The notes under the pieces were generated by a model, which had not been told where the DNA came from, ran no database searches, and saw nothing but the letters and a program-made list of their open reading frames with translations. Source: Tomocerus qinae (Eukaryota; Arthropoda; Collembola; Entomobryomorpha; Tomoceridae). Taken from it: 64,000 nucleotides of DNA. This document shows, piece by piece, positions 28,815-40,035 of the stretch; within the stretch, counting starts at the first letter, position 1, and each line of letters begins with the position of its first letter. The position numbers and the translations under genes are program-made. Location: NCBI GenBank assembly GCA_020055645.1, contig CM034546.1, positions 53,630,001-53,694,000 of the forward strand, in the 5' to 3' direction.

Positions 28815-30785
28815 ATGTATTGGAGAATCTGTCTGAAATGTTTTGTTATTTTATTTCTTTTCTATTTTGGAGAAAATGTCAATTGCATTAGAAATTTGTC
28901 GTCGTTCAAAAGCTGTGATTTCAACTTGATTCGATTTCCTAATTCTAAATGGCTTGAATTTTTCTTGGAGAGAAATCAGAATGGCCAACCTTGGACAATC
29001 ACTTCGTCGGAAACTAAAGTAGAAGATGAAATAGCGTTTAAGGATATCTCAAAAAATTATTGCAGTGTGAATATCATTGCTGAGCCCGATATTTCATTTG
29101 GAAGTTTGAAACCATACTTCGGCAAAAAAATTTCTCGTGCCAATTTTATAACTCTATTTCTTTATAGCAGTGAAAATGTTTATTTGGGCTGGCTTTCTTA
29201 CCCAGATTTGCAACCCGTTGCAGAAGTTTTCTACATCATCATTAAAAATGATTTTACACACTCAATTGCTACTGTATGCCTTTATTGTGAAAGATATCCA
29301 GTTTGGTTATTTAAACTCATTTACATTGATCCAACATTAGACGAAACGGAATGGAGAAACATCTGGAATGGATTTAATAGAATACTTAATGGAAACAAAG
29401 TAGCAATGTATGATCCTCACTCTGCACTTCACGTACCGATACCGATACGTAAATGCATAAGAAAATCCACAGATAATCTGATGGCTTTCTACTGTACCTA
29501 TATTGGAAGAGCCACTGAAACAATGGCGGAACGATTTAATTTTTCTGCTGAATACGGCGGACATAATACGTGGAGTAAAATGAAGAGGGTTATCATTGGA
29601 AACATGTACATTTCAAATATTTATGTGGAGTACAACTACATTTTCTACGGTTATGGATTCTACAGACACATTTTTGTCGATACTCAAGAATTTGTACTCC
29701 TACATTGCGAAGCAAGAGAATCATTCTACACTCTACCTCTTCATGCTATAATTCAAAACACTTTCGATCTATTCTGCTGGGTTTCAATTATTATTCTTTT
29801 TCCTACAGCATATTGGATTTCCACTCACAAGATCAAAATGCGTTCATTTTATGCCCGAATAGAACGAATGATAACGTCAACTATAGCTATCCTTTTAGCC
29901 CAGTTTGACATCACAAAGGAAAGAAGAAATTTCTGTCTATTGATAATCATTATGGCGTTTGAAGTCAGATGTTTATATGAAACTTATATAACGGGAGAAT
30001 TAATTGCACCGCTTGAAAAGAGGAGCTTTAACGATTTCAAGGAATTGGTTGAAAACAATTATAAACTTTTATGTCAAGATGGGTTTGACAATTTTCATAG
30101 TCTCAATGATGTAACTGATATATTTTACAAATTTCACGAAGACAAGATAAGCTCAAATTTGTATATTTACAACTGGCAAAAGGAACAGTCTGCCATGGAA
30201 TATAGGATGAAGGGATACAACATGTTTGATTTAATCATAGAACTAATTATCAAAACAGAAAAAAAATTATTTGCTTCCTTTGTTAAATCGGATATACAAC
30301 ATATCATTTCACTAATACGAAAGAAAGAAGCCAAAGCCATCTGCAAAGTTGCAAATGAAAAGATTGATGAAAAAGTTCGTTCTTGGATGTTTCATTTTGC
30401 ATTTCGGAACAAATTTCAAGATTTTTTCCGCAATACTTTCGAGTCGGGATTGATCGGAATGTGGAAAGACCTAGAAAGTCATCAGGTTTTGTATTCTTCT
30501 CTCCATAAAGAGTCATTGTTGAGATATGAAACTAATTATCAACCCATACCAATTAGCCTTGAAATGAAAATTCACATAGTATTCATTTGGTATTTATTTC
30601 TACTCGCTGCTTCTTCAATTATCTTTATATTAGAATTCTGTTGGGGCAGACTTAAAGGTCTTTGCTTGAACGGAGAACTCAAAAATTCTATTAGGCGTCT
30701 CCTCGCTTGTCATAAGAAAAAAATAAACGTAGAATATCGACGGTGGGCCACTTTGTCAAAACCTGTTACCTTGCACGAGACCTGA
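28815..30785 (+). CDS. Divergent ionotropic-receptor-like protein (656 aa, intronless)
   Basis: Single open exon starting MYWRICLKCFVILFLFYFGE (signal peptide) with the same CIRNLSSFKSCDF block as 19585, its closest paralogue. TETMAERFNFSAEYGGHNTW precedes membrane segment 1 (about 318-336, CWVSIIILFPTAYWIS). The pore-like IERMITSTIAILLAQ, segment 2 (about 372-390) with YETYITGELIAPLEKRSF, lobe 2 and the final membrane segment (about 583-606, FIWYLFLLAASSIIFIL) follow, ending in a short basic tail. One residue is missing in YKFHEDKISS relative to YRFHLEDKISS. Expected role: ligand-gated cation-channel-type chemoreceptor; ligand unknown. Confidence 0.75.
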   Translation: MYWRICLKCFVILFLFYFGENVNCIRNLSSFKSCDFNLIRFPNSKWLEFFLERNQNGQPWTITSSETKVEDEIAFKDISKNYCSVNIIAEPDISFGSLKPYFGKKISRANFITLFLYSSENVYLGWLSYPDLQPVAEVFYIIIKNDFTHSIATVCLYCERYPVWLFKLIYIDPTLDETEWRNIWNGFNRILNGNKVAMYDPHSALHVPIPIRKCIRKSTDNLMAFYCTYIGRATETMAERFNFSAEYGGHNTWSKMKRVIIGNMYISNIYVEYNYIFYGYGFYRHIFVDTQEFVLLHCEARESFYTLPLHAIIQNTFDLFCWVSIIILFPTAYWISTHKIKMRSFYARIERMITSTIAILLAQFDITKERRNFCLLIIIMAFEVRCLYETYITGELIAPLEKRSFNDFKELVENNYKLLCQDGFDNFHSLNDVTDIFYKFHEDKISSNLYIYNWQKEQSAMEYRMKGYNMFDLIIELIIKTEKKLFASFVKSDIQHIISLIRKKEAKAICKVANEKIDEKVRSWMFHFAFRNKFQDFFRNTFESGLIGMWKDLESHQVLYSSLHKESLLRYETNYQPIPISLEMKIHIVFIWYLFLLAASSIIFILEFCWGRLKGLCLNGELKNSIRRLLACHKKKINVEYRRWATLSKPVTLHET

Positions 30786-31514
30786 GGCTTAATCTGATTA
30801 AAATAATGCATTAAAATAAGATTTAGTATCCTATTTTCTGTAACATATTAAATTTCAAACATATGCCATTGATATTTGAATATTCATAAAAAAATAAAAC
30901 AATTACCCATACCTTTACATACATATAACATTTATTACAAATCCATTTGGTACTGTCAACTTTTATACATGTCAAGAACGTGGTAATTTTGAACGTTGAA
31001 GTTAGTTTTGCGGACAAATTTCATCCCAAGCAAATTTTTTACGAAATTTAAATTAAACTATATTTATCACTACTAATATAAACATAATCGGAATTCTTGT
31101 ATGTACGGATGTTTGTATGTTGTGTGTTCGCAGTTTCAAAACAGAATGGTCTAAGTTATGAATGTTATTACTCGGCCACTGTACTTAGTTTAATGCATAC
31201 ACGCTTGCGCGATGATGAAAGTCACTGTTGTGCGTCGTGGTAGTTGAAACTTCTTCATTCAATCATTACTTTACTATTATATTAGATAAACGGCAAAAGT
31301 TAGTCACGTGACAATTCCGTTTTATGTATGTACTTCTCTGTGTGATAATTTTCCTCAATTCTAAAACGCAGCTAAGCACCAAGCAAAATAGCGCACTAAA
31401 TTGGTCAAATCTCTACACGTCCGAACCAGAAGAACTTCAAGCCCGTGTATATATAAAAACTTCGCACTTTGCGATCAATAATTTCATAATAGATCATGCA
31501 ATCTAAAAATGGTC
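30786..31514. other. Intergenic / 3' UTR
   Basis: AATAAAAC near 30891 may serve as the polyadenylation signal of the 28815 gene. No other feature. Confidence 0.5.
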
Positions 31515-31640
31515 AGCAAGCCCGCAGCGAGGGGGGGCACTGGGGGCCGCTCTCCCCCCGAAATCGAGAAAAATAAAGAAATTTAATCGCATAAATTTTT
31601 GCGCTCTCGGTGCCCCCCCCCCCCCGAAATTTTTAGTACT
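31515..31640. mobile_element. Decayed relative of the 39863 hAT-type MITE
   Basis: AGCCCGCAGCGAGGGGGGGC and CCCCCCGAAATCGAGAAAAA match the reverse complement of the young MITE at 39863-40027. The ends and target duplication are no longer clear. Confidence 0.5.
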
Positions 31641-32331
31641 GTGTCCTGTTCTTTTCAGAATAAATTGGAAAACTACAACATTCTTCTGTATAGTAATTAA
31701 TGATTGATTATCACTATGAAGGACTGTAGAGTATACAATTTTTTGCCAATTTATTCTGAAGAGAAGAGGTGGGATCTTAAGTTAAAGCACGTTGTAGATA
31801 AGATGATTTAAAAAAAATTAGACTCCGACTTTTGATTCACTTATTATGAAATAATAAGAATAGGAAGTCTTGATTACTGTGTGGTGAGTTACTCTGACTC
31901 ACCATTATGCATACTGTCAAGTGTTATTCTCTTCTATCCGACGGAGACAAATAAACTGCTTCCCCTCACTCATTTTCGTATTATGGGTCTTGTAATTAAT
32001 TAACTCCAAACGCTGAATACCCATGACTACTTGAATCTTGGTCCCAGTATAACAGACCACTGAGACAGAAATGGTACTCAGGAATAATAAGGTCAATTCG
32101 AAAAAAAGTCCCATATAAAAGCTCAAACTCTCTTATGGGACATAAATTACAATCAAAACCATTCAATTTGCTAATTGATGGATATATTATCAATTAAGGC
32201 TAACTTGACCTCAAATTGTCAATTAATGGCAGTATGTATAATGGTGGTTCAGAGTACCGTAGATCCTTAGCCAAGTGATCATGGTGGGCGACCGGAGTAA
32301 GTTGCCAATGCCCACATTTCAATTTAAAAAC
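31641..32331. other. Intergenic; possible coding remnant on minus strand
   Basis: A minus-strand frame (31917-32126) reads MGLFFELTLLFLSTISVSVV then a hydrophilic tail; it could be a membrane-protein exon but has no family match and no clear splice partner. Left uncalled. Confidence 0.3.
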
Positions 32332-32339
32332 AAAAGTTG

Positions 32340-32381
32340 GTTGAAGTAAGGCAGAGGTACTTACTTACTTACTTCAACCCA
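32340..32381. mobile_element. Tiny inverted-repeat insertion (GTTGAAGTAAG ends)
   Basis: GTTGAAGTAAGGCAGAGG and ...CTTACTTCAAC form the ends of a 42-bp insert flanked by AAAAGTTG on both sides (32332-32339, 32382-32389). The same ends bound a longer insert at 35412-35563. Confidence 0.45.
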
Positions 32382-32389
32382 AAAAGTTG

Positions 32390-32811
32390 ATTCGGTCTTA
32401 GTAAGGCGAAGTTTTGGAATAATTTTTGACTCTCTGTCAATGTTAAATCTCTACCCCTGGCCCACTAAAGTAGAAACCGTGATAAGGTCTATTGGAATTA
32501 ATATAAAACATCTATGCATCTGCATTACATTCTACTTAAATCGTACAATACTGCACCGGAATACACACTAGCTGTATTTCTAACAGGGCCTGGGCCCTGT
32601 GACCGCCTAGTTTACTATAAACACCCTTGTTCAATTCCATCTACTTCATGACCCTTTTTCGGATAATGCAACCAATTCATTTGTCATCCTGAACATGGGC
32701 AGTAAAGGGTTAAGCTGAAGCTAAAGGATGTGTTGCGTGATGTTAGTGTGATTTCCAGTGTATGAGTAGTATGAGTAGTATTGGTGAGTGAAGATGCCCG
32801 TTATGCAATAG
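32390..32811. other. Intergenic
   Basis: No gene or repeat recognised. Confidence 0.5.
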
Positions 32812-33182
32812 CTGTATAATGACAAGAACAAAACAACAGATTAGATTTCTTGTCCCAGTGGAATTGTATTGCTAACAGTCAAAGTTCTACTGAAAACTGC
32901 ATATCAGTTTTCACATTTTAGTTTACATAGTTTTCATTAATGTAGAAATAGTATAGTATAGTAATTCACATAAATCAAATTCAATTCACACATAATTCAT
33001 AAATGATTAGTACTTTAATTCCAAATTATAATGCATAGAATAATACATAGCAAATAATAATATCAATAATAATTAAGTAATTAAAATGTAAGAATTTTAC
33101 CTGTATAATGACAAGAACAAACAACAGATTAGATTTCTTGTCACAGTGGAATTGTATTGCTAACAGTCAAAGTTCTACTGAA
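32812..33182 (+). repeat. 82-bp direct repeat pair
   Basis: 32812-32894 and 33101-33182 are almost identical (one A inserted, one C/A change), starting CTGTATAATGACAAGAACAA and ending GTCAAAGTTCTACTGAA, with 206 bp between. Could be a recent local duplication or the direct terminal repeats of a miniature LTR element; no primer-binding site was recognised. Confidence 0.6.
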
Positions 33183-35411
33183 GCAATATTACAATTTCAG
33201 TTCTATTTATAGATTTAAATATTTGTACCTAAAAGATACATCAAGACTGCTTACAGTTGCACACACACAATGTCTTAATCTTAACATTAACATTCTTTTT
33301 TAGTGACAGATTATACTAATTACCCCCTAGCACAAAATCAGTGTAAAAAGGTTCTAGAGTTCACAGACTACTTAGTATTCATAAAAATGATTAAAGTTCA
33401 TTGTCTAATTACATTGTGATTGGCTAAAAGACATCGGATGATGAGTTGAACTGTTGGTCAGTCAACTTCCACATTTACATTTTATTTAAAATCAAAAAGG
33501 TTCAAATCATGTTGGATTCTAAACTGCTAGTCAGTCAACTTTGTGTCGATTTACATTTAGCTAAAATTAGAAAGGACATTTTACATATTACAGCAAAATG
33601 CACATAAATTCGTTGAGCTGAAATACTCGTGTTCACATCCAATCAAGACCTTCGTTCAATCCTTCCACTTGAATGACACTAACGGATTGCAGATTCCACT
33701 GTTATCAACAAAATGATATATAAAATAGATTAAAATCGATTTTACATATCAAAAGCAAATCTCTTTCTCTCTTGCAAAGCTTTGGCCTAAAATTGGGATA
33801 CAAATTCTTATGAAGGTTACTTTTCCTTGACCAGAACTATAAATCAGCCTAATAATATAATCATAATAAATCAGGCTACTAAAATTATTTTTGTTATTCT
33901 AGATCTAAATGGCTTAACCACATGGATAGACACCTATATGAAGATTTCATAAAGTCTCTAACCGACCAAAGCCCATTAACCAAGTGACTCTACAGTTGCA
34001 GCCAGAAATTAACTGATAGTTTCGATACCACATATTAAGAACCTACATTCGAGTAGTTAATATTATAGTAACTTCAGTCTTCAATATCCATTTCCATTTC
34101 TTACCTTCTTTGATGATTGTCTCTCAACGGCATTTTTGGATGTATCTGTGCAGACTTTCAGCTATCGAAACAAAACAAGAAGAGACATGGACAGTAACAG
34201 AATACACTATGAAATATGAAATAATAACCCCAGATTTTATTCCATTGAAACGCTTGGCCCCAAAAGATTATTTTTTGGTGGAAAATTAAAGCAAGCATTT
34301 TGTGGGCCAGATGAGATATGGAAGCTTTAAGAAAAGTACAATATCCATGTACACTATTCTGGACTTGCGAAGTCGCACTAACTTCCAGTGTGGATTGTGT
34401 GAGTTCTTTAAATAAGGTTTACATACAGTAGTGACAAAATGACAATCTTACATTCATTTTCGTGTTGTTTCTGTGGCAATAGCATTAAGGAGGTGTGGGG
34501 GCTTTTAGCGAATATTGCTCAGAGAAATCGGCTAAACGGACGTTAATGAGGTTTTCAGTTTCAAAATCTACTAAGAGTTTTAAGACGAGCATAAAAGCCC
34601 GATTTTCGAAAATCATGTTTTAAATCATCGAAATTCCAATTTGAAAATTTTAATTTAGAGTAGGGACATACATGTGACAAACAAATTTTTAATTTTTGTT
34701 CACGTTTGCCGAAATAAATTTAAAAGAAGCGCCTCATGATAGTCCTTATTTTCTTTCCTCTTTTTTATGGAATTTTTGTTATATCTTCACGACTTACCAA
34801 AATCCTGGAATCATTTTTCTTTGATTTTACATGGGAACTTTATGGTTATGATGGTAACAACTTTGTATGTACATTCAAAATACAATTTGCAAATATTTCA
34901 TGCATTATAACGCCTATAAAATAATGCATAAAAAATATCGTATTCAGCATTTACTAATTGGTTTAATATTGTAAGTACCTAAATTATGCTTCAAGTTTCT
35001 GAACACGTAGGACTCAGCCCCAGCTTGGGTGACTTAATTCCGAAAGGTAGGCATTCAGCCTGGCGAAATACGGCGACAGGGCTTTATTCAGAAGAGAGGT
35101 ATCGTGGTAAATGCCATCCTTAAATATAAGAATCGAATCTCAAGCAAAAAAATTGGAACATTGTTTAGTTTTACTCGGGTGGTGTGCTCCCCATGACCTT
35201 TTCTGGCTGTGGCTGTGCTCGGCGATACATTCATCTTAGTATTAGGACTTCATATTAACCGAAACAGCTTTAAATATGCGGGATACGGATGGATTGATGG
35301 ATATTTAAACAAGAAAAACTTTTTATTAAAAATAACATTTGTAAGTAGGAAGAATAACCCCATTGATTACTATAATATTATGTAGTCTAAAAAATTAATT
35401 AAAAAGTTTGA
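33183..35411. other. Long gene-poor AT-rich stretch
   Basis: Only short frames, the longest a 62-codon hydrophobic frame at 34736 without supporting features. No tRNA or other RNA gene seen. Confidence 0.5.
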
Positions 35412-35563
35412 GTTGAAGTAAGACAGAGGTTGCAAATCTAAACATCGTGCCATGAAATACTCATCTAGGGAATCCCACTACCCACTTTCGAGAGACCTAA
35501 TTTAATTAATACAATTAGGTAGGTATTTCTACAACCTCTACCTTACTTCAACCAAAGTTTCCT
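35412..35563. mobile_element. Small MITE with GTTGAAGTAAG ends
   Basis: GTTGAAGTAAGACAGAGGTTG on the left and CAACCTCTACCTTACTTCAAC on the right form 21-bp inverted repeats around a 110-bp core. AAAGTTT-like flanks on both sides may be a target duplication. Shares ends with the tiny insert at 32340. Confidence 0.55.
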
Positions 35564-35756
35564 TTGATATTAAATCACCATAGTTTTTAAATACTTTATT
35601 GGAATCAACTTTGAGGACTGCAGATTGATAAGATTATTAGCTAATTACTCTTATAATATTCATTGCTTAAAAGTTAATGTAGGTTTCGTCGTTTTTTCTT
35701 AAACATGATAATTATATAAGTGCTGTTTATTTAGTTTCAATGTGAAAATAAATGAT

Positions 35757-36616
35757 TTATGTCGGCTGAAAATAGTAAGTTAAGGCCAAAGCGAAGTAAA
35801 TCACATTGATTATGAGAGTTGTGCAGCAACATTGATTGCAGGCACCCTTGTTTTCTTTCATCCTTCGTTCTTTGGTGGTGAAGCATTCCAAGAAAATAAT
35901 GCCCCAAAGTATCCCAACTAGGGAAACGGTAGGAAATATCCACAACCAAACTGCTAAAAAATTCATGTTTCCCTAGACACATAAAAATTCAAATTATATA
36001 TTACAAACTTGCATAATTAAAATTGTGCAATGTAAAACTTACATTAAATAGTCCATATGCCAAAAATATTGAGCAGGCGAGATCACAAATACTTAAGGCC
36101 AGTGATATCAAGGAACCAAAAATTTCTGTAATAAGACCATTTTAATATTTTCTAATTTTCAATAATAAATAAACGATTTAAATGTACTATGTACTTACGG
36201 TTTGTTGTGTCAGCGGATCCAAATTTTACACTTTCTTTCCTTTTATCTTTTTTTGCTTTCGCTGGTTGTGCTTCAAATTGATTAATCTCCATACCGATAA
36301 TTTCAACTCCATTTTCTATGTTTGGCATTTCTGTAATCTGATGTTGCATTTGGCAATTTGAGAGCGGCTCTCCATTTCTATATTTTTTGGTTGTCACATG
36401 TACTTGCAAATGTTTATCCCTTTCGTCGGCAATTAGGCACATCAATCCAAATATTACCATGCCATCAAACAACTGAAAAATAATATATTTTAATCTATTA
36501 ATATTTACTTTTCAAAATTGTAATTAGTAATGTAAAACTGATTTTGTATACCAAAAACTTACAATATTAAAAAATATAGAAAAAGTGAGAGCGTAGAGAA
36601 TGTGATCCGAAGCCAT
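35757..36616 (-). CDS. Unidentified four-span membrane protein, four exons, 208 aa
   Basis: Exons on the minus strand: 36616-36563, 36472-36199, 36125-36043 and 35972-35757, all with GT...AG borders (donors GTAAGT) and compatible phases (0, 1, 0). The protein starts MASDHILYALTFSIFFNILFDG (segment 1 extends to GLMCLIADE). A hydrophilic loop of about 90 residues, rich in Lys/Glu/Gln, follows. Three more hydrophobic segments come next: SLISLALSICDLACSIFLAY, VWLWIFPTVSLVGILWGIIF and TLIINVIYFALALTYYF. A Cys cluster (ACNQCCC) precedes the last one. Both termini would face the same side. I do not recognise the family. A truncated tandem copy at 38753-39216 keeps the same exon borders, which supports this model. 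Confidence 0.75.
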
Positions 36617-37826
36617 TGTCCAGGCTTAGAAAAATGCGACTGATTCTTGGCACGTCATCATCTGTATCAACTGTGAAAAGTTTATATGGTTAGTTGTAGT
36701 GATAAGCAATTATAAATGAATATCTAAAATGTGTTTAAAGGAACAGATGATCTTGAAATGAAGTAAACCAACCTGAAAGCAGAAGAATGAAATTCTACCG
36801 CATATCCGATTACTTATGACAAGCGCAACTTGGATTTTGGGACCTTAGGAGCTCAACAGTTGGAATTTATTGATCCAGTTATCAAACCGCTCCCTATAAT
36901 ACTGCAGGGAAGGTTAACAAAAAACTTTAGACGTATTATAAGCAAGGCATACAAACTCATAAGCCACATATCGCATAAATAACTAAATAGCTTTTAAAAC
37001 AGAAGGTAATTATTATCTTCTACATGACATGATAAATTATTATTGAAGCACCTTGAGAAGTTGTGTATTGTGTCGTGCTGGTTGGTATATTATAATACAT
37101 GTATATACTTGCCTGTTTTATAGGACTACCTTGTTTTTTACATGCTTTTACTCTCTTAAATGTGCAAATTTGTCCCTGAAACTATATTAATTATTAACGA
37201 CACTCTAAATAATAAAGGACTGATTTTATGAGGACAGAGTCGTTTTATTTTTGCAACTTGAGACATACAATAGAAGCAAGATGTAATTCTGTAGTTTCTT
37301 TAACTTTGTCATCACATTTGCATTTAGCATTCTGTCTTCTTTTAAGTTACTATGTTTTTTTATCTTTACGCTTGTCCATATCTAAATACCAATGGATTAT
37401 TATAATGACACTATTTCTATTATTGGTATCAATCGAATCTTCAATTCGATATTCTGAATAGATCTATCAAATTTCAAATCTGTACTATGTAATATGTATA
37501 ATTAATTATTGTTGTGAAACAAATAACAAATTGTATGTAATATGTAATTTTAAATAATCTTTAAAAGAATTGTATCGCTGTATTAGAAATGGTACAGAAC
37601 ATTATAATATATTTATTCCACTTCATATAAATAAACTAATGGCAGAGGGATGTAATCAAGAAATTGTCTATATATCTATTAAGCGTTCTGCTAACTGAAA
37701 ACTCGCCCAATTATTACAATTATTTAACGAAAGGTTGGATTAAAGTTGAAGTAATGAATGTTACTCCAATTTTTCACTATCTTAGACATATGGATAGATA
37801 GAATGAATCATTTCAAATGATACCGG
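36617..37826. other. Intergenic upstream of the four-span gene
   Basis: AT-rich. A 77-codon hydrophobic frame at 37228 on the + strand has no support. Nothing else seen. Confidence 0.5.
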
Positions 37827-37930
37827 ATCTTATATAATCTTATATAATCTTATATAATCTTATATAATCTTATACAATCTTATACAATCTTATATAATCT
37901 TTTGTAATCTTATATAATCTTATGCAATCT
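37827..37930. repeat. Tandem 10-bp repeat (TATAATCTTA)
   Basis: About ten units of TATAATCTTA with a few variants (TACAATCTTA, TGTAATCTTA, TGCAATCTAA). Confidence 0.85.
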
Positions 37931-38752
37931 AACAGATGTATTGATGGAAGCTAAAACAAAGAAACGTGTGATGTTAGTACTATAAATGCCATTTTTTAAA
38001 CAGTAAAATTACCCCGGTGAATGTTACAATATGTAGTGTGGAAAATAAATTTAAAAGTTTGCTTTGCTTTGGTTTCAAGTCGCGATAGTTTATTGAAATT
38101 AATTTTAAGGACTGCTGATTGACAATATTTTTTAGCTTATTACTCTTATGCTTTGTGGTTAATAATTAATATAGGCTGTCGGTTGAGGACTATTTCTTAA
38201 ACGTATTTATTTCAGTGTGCAGAACGCCATTTACCACTTATACCAGTGGTAAGTGGTTTTTAATGCAATTTCGTGTAAAATTTTAAATAAAATTAGATGC
38301 CAAATAAATGAAAAAAGCTTAGCAGATGATGATTGTCACAAATTAATAAGTGCTCATCAATCAGAGTTGGATGGCACTAATTGCCCTTATTTGCCGATTG
38401 AGGCAATTAATTGCAATTAAATTGGCACATTCATATAAATTTTAAATGGTGATACTATACATTTTGTAGCATTGTTTTATAACTTTCGGTGAAAAATCAA
38501 ATAAATATAATAAATTTGAGTAATTAAGGTGATAATTTTATGCCTTTCGTCGAAAATAGTTGTATAGCCTTTGTGTTAAGATACGTCTTTCATGTATATT
38601 TGTAGTAATCAGTCGCTAAAGTTTACCATTTTTACCATTAAATGCGTTTTTACCGCTGTGATGTTAAAAATTCTAAAATTTTGTACACTAATTTGTGTGG
38701 TCAGTTTTTGTTTTTTACTTCATTCAACGTCAATGCGAAAATAATAAAAGAT
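37931..38752. repeat. Intergenic with TACCACT-type dispersed repeat
   Basis: About 38220-38670 (TTTACCACTTATACCAGTGG ... TTTACCATTTTTACCATTAAATGCG) resembles 42585-43133 plus 44111-44160 inside the GR intron, indicating a dispersed repeat of about 0.5 kb. No coding capacity. Confidence 0.45.
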
Positions 38753-39216
38753 TTATGTCTGCAGAAAATAGTAAGTTAAGACCAAAGCGAAGAAGATGAT
38801 ATTGAAAATGTTGAGGCAACATTGACGATGGCATGCGTCCTTGTTCATGTTTTCTTTGGTGAAACAGTGCAAGTAAATAATTCCCCAAAGCGCCGCAACA
38901 TCAATTAGGGAAACAACAGGAAATATCCACAACCAAACTGCTATAATATTCATATTTCCCTAGGCATATAAAAATTCAAGTTAACTTTTACATACTGATT
39001 TTTCAAAATTAAACAGTAAAATGTAAAACTTACATTAAATAGTCCATAAGCCAAAAGTATTGAACAGGCGAGATCACAAATGCATGCAACCAGTGATATT
39101 GAGAAACCAATAATTGCTGTAATGAAACAATTTTCAATTATAAGTTTCAATGATAAATAAATGTTTATACGGTTTTTTGTGTCAGCGGATCCAAAGTTTA
39201 CACGTTCTTCCTTCCC
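38753..39216 (-). pseudogene. Truncated tandem copy of the four-span membrane protein gene
   Basis: Counterparts of exon 4 (38959-38753, NIIAVWLWIFPVVSLIDVAALW ... FALVLTYYFLQT), exon 3 (39116-39034, ICDLACSILLAYGLFN) and only the last about 47 bp of exon 2 (to 39216) remain. Exon 3 length (83 bp) and phases are unchanged and both are open. The donor after the exon 2 piece has become GTATAA. Exon 1 and most of exon 2 are missing, so this is a 5'-truncated duplicate, probably non-functional. Confidence 0.75.
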
Positions 39217-39862
39217 TATTGTGATACATTGTAACGCGTTTGGAAACTAATTCGATATTGTCAAAATGGCATTTGGGCTATCCTAAATTTACGGTACCTA
39301 GCTGACGGTGCTGATAAATTATTTGACTGTCCAGTCCTTTGTTGACGGGAGGCAGAAATATGCAACAATACAAAAAATCTACAGGGCTGCTCAAAAATAA
39401 CGAGGCCATAGGAGATTATAATACATTGTCAGCAAGCAATATAACTTGGGTTCGGGTACCAGAACCTTTGGCAATTCTAACACTCCTTGGATTGTATTCT
39501 AATGTAGTATTTGTACACTGCTATATAATATAATCCCTATGGTCCAGTTATTTTTGCCCAACCCTGTATTATGATTGAGTTAATTTAACACTTGGCACAC
39601 ACAGGCAAGAGTTGACATTCTTTATTGAATATTTGATTGAATTTAGGAAATTACTAAGTTATTTTGGCTTGACTGGTGAGAAAAGGAAAAGTTAGGCAAG
39701 GAGATAATCCATGCTAATCAATTTCAGTTCTGAAAACGTACGTTAAAGCGTAAAACTAATCTAATGTTCTGGGTCAAGAATGAGAAAAAATATTACACGA
39801 AATGCATGTTAATAAATTATTTTTATTATAGCGATGTACAAAGATATTATTATTCTAAATAT
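39217..39862. other. Start of GR-cluster module 1
   Basis: From about 39560 the sequence has counterparts near 49690-50640 and 57770-58140, each downstream of a GR-like gene. No gene in it. Confidence 0.5.
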
Positions 39863-40027
39863 CAGGGCCGCAGCCAGAAAAAAATTTCGGGAGGGGCCCG
39901 ACAAATAATAATTGAAAAATAATACTATATTCGCGCGAGGCGCGAAAAATTTTTGGGTTTTAAGGCAAAAATTCCTTTCTTTTCTTCGATTTCGGGGGGG
40001 GGCGGGCCCCCCCTGGCTGCGGCCCTG
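39863..40027. mobile_element. hAT-type MITE, 165 bp, 8-bp target duplication
   Basis: Ends CAGGGCCGCAGCCAG and CTGGCTGCGGCCCTG are perfect 15-bp inverted repeats. CTAAATAT is duplicated exactly at 39855-39862 and 40028-40035. The paralogous module at about 50650 reads TTCTAAATATTAATTGCATT without the insert, giving an empty site. Eight-base duplication and CAGGG ends are hAT features. Confidence 0.85.
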
Positions 40028-40035
40028 CTAAATAT

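Noticed and set aside
33183..35411. Search for tRNA or other structured RNA genes in the long empty stretch
   Set aside because: No cloverleaf with A- and B-box-like segments could be recognised by eye.
38220..38670. TACCACT/AGTGGTA segment as a hairpin regulatory element
   Set aside because: A related copy in the 42.6-44.2 kb intron shows it is a dispersed repeat.
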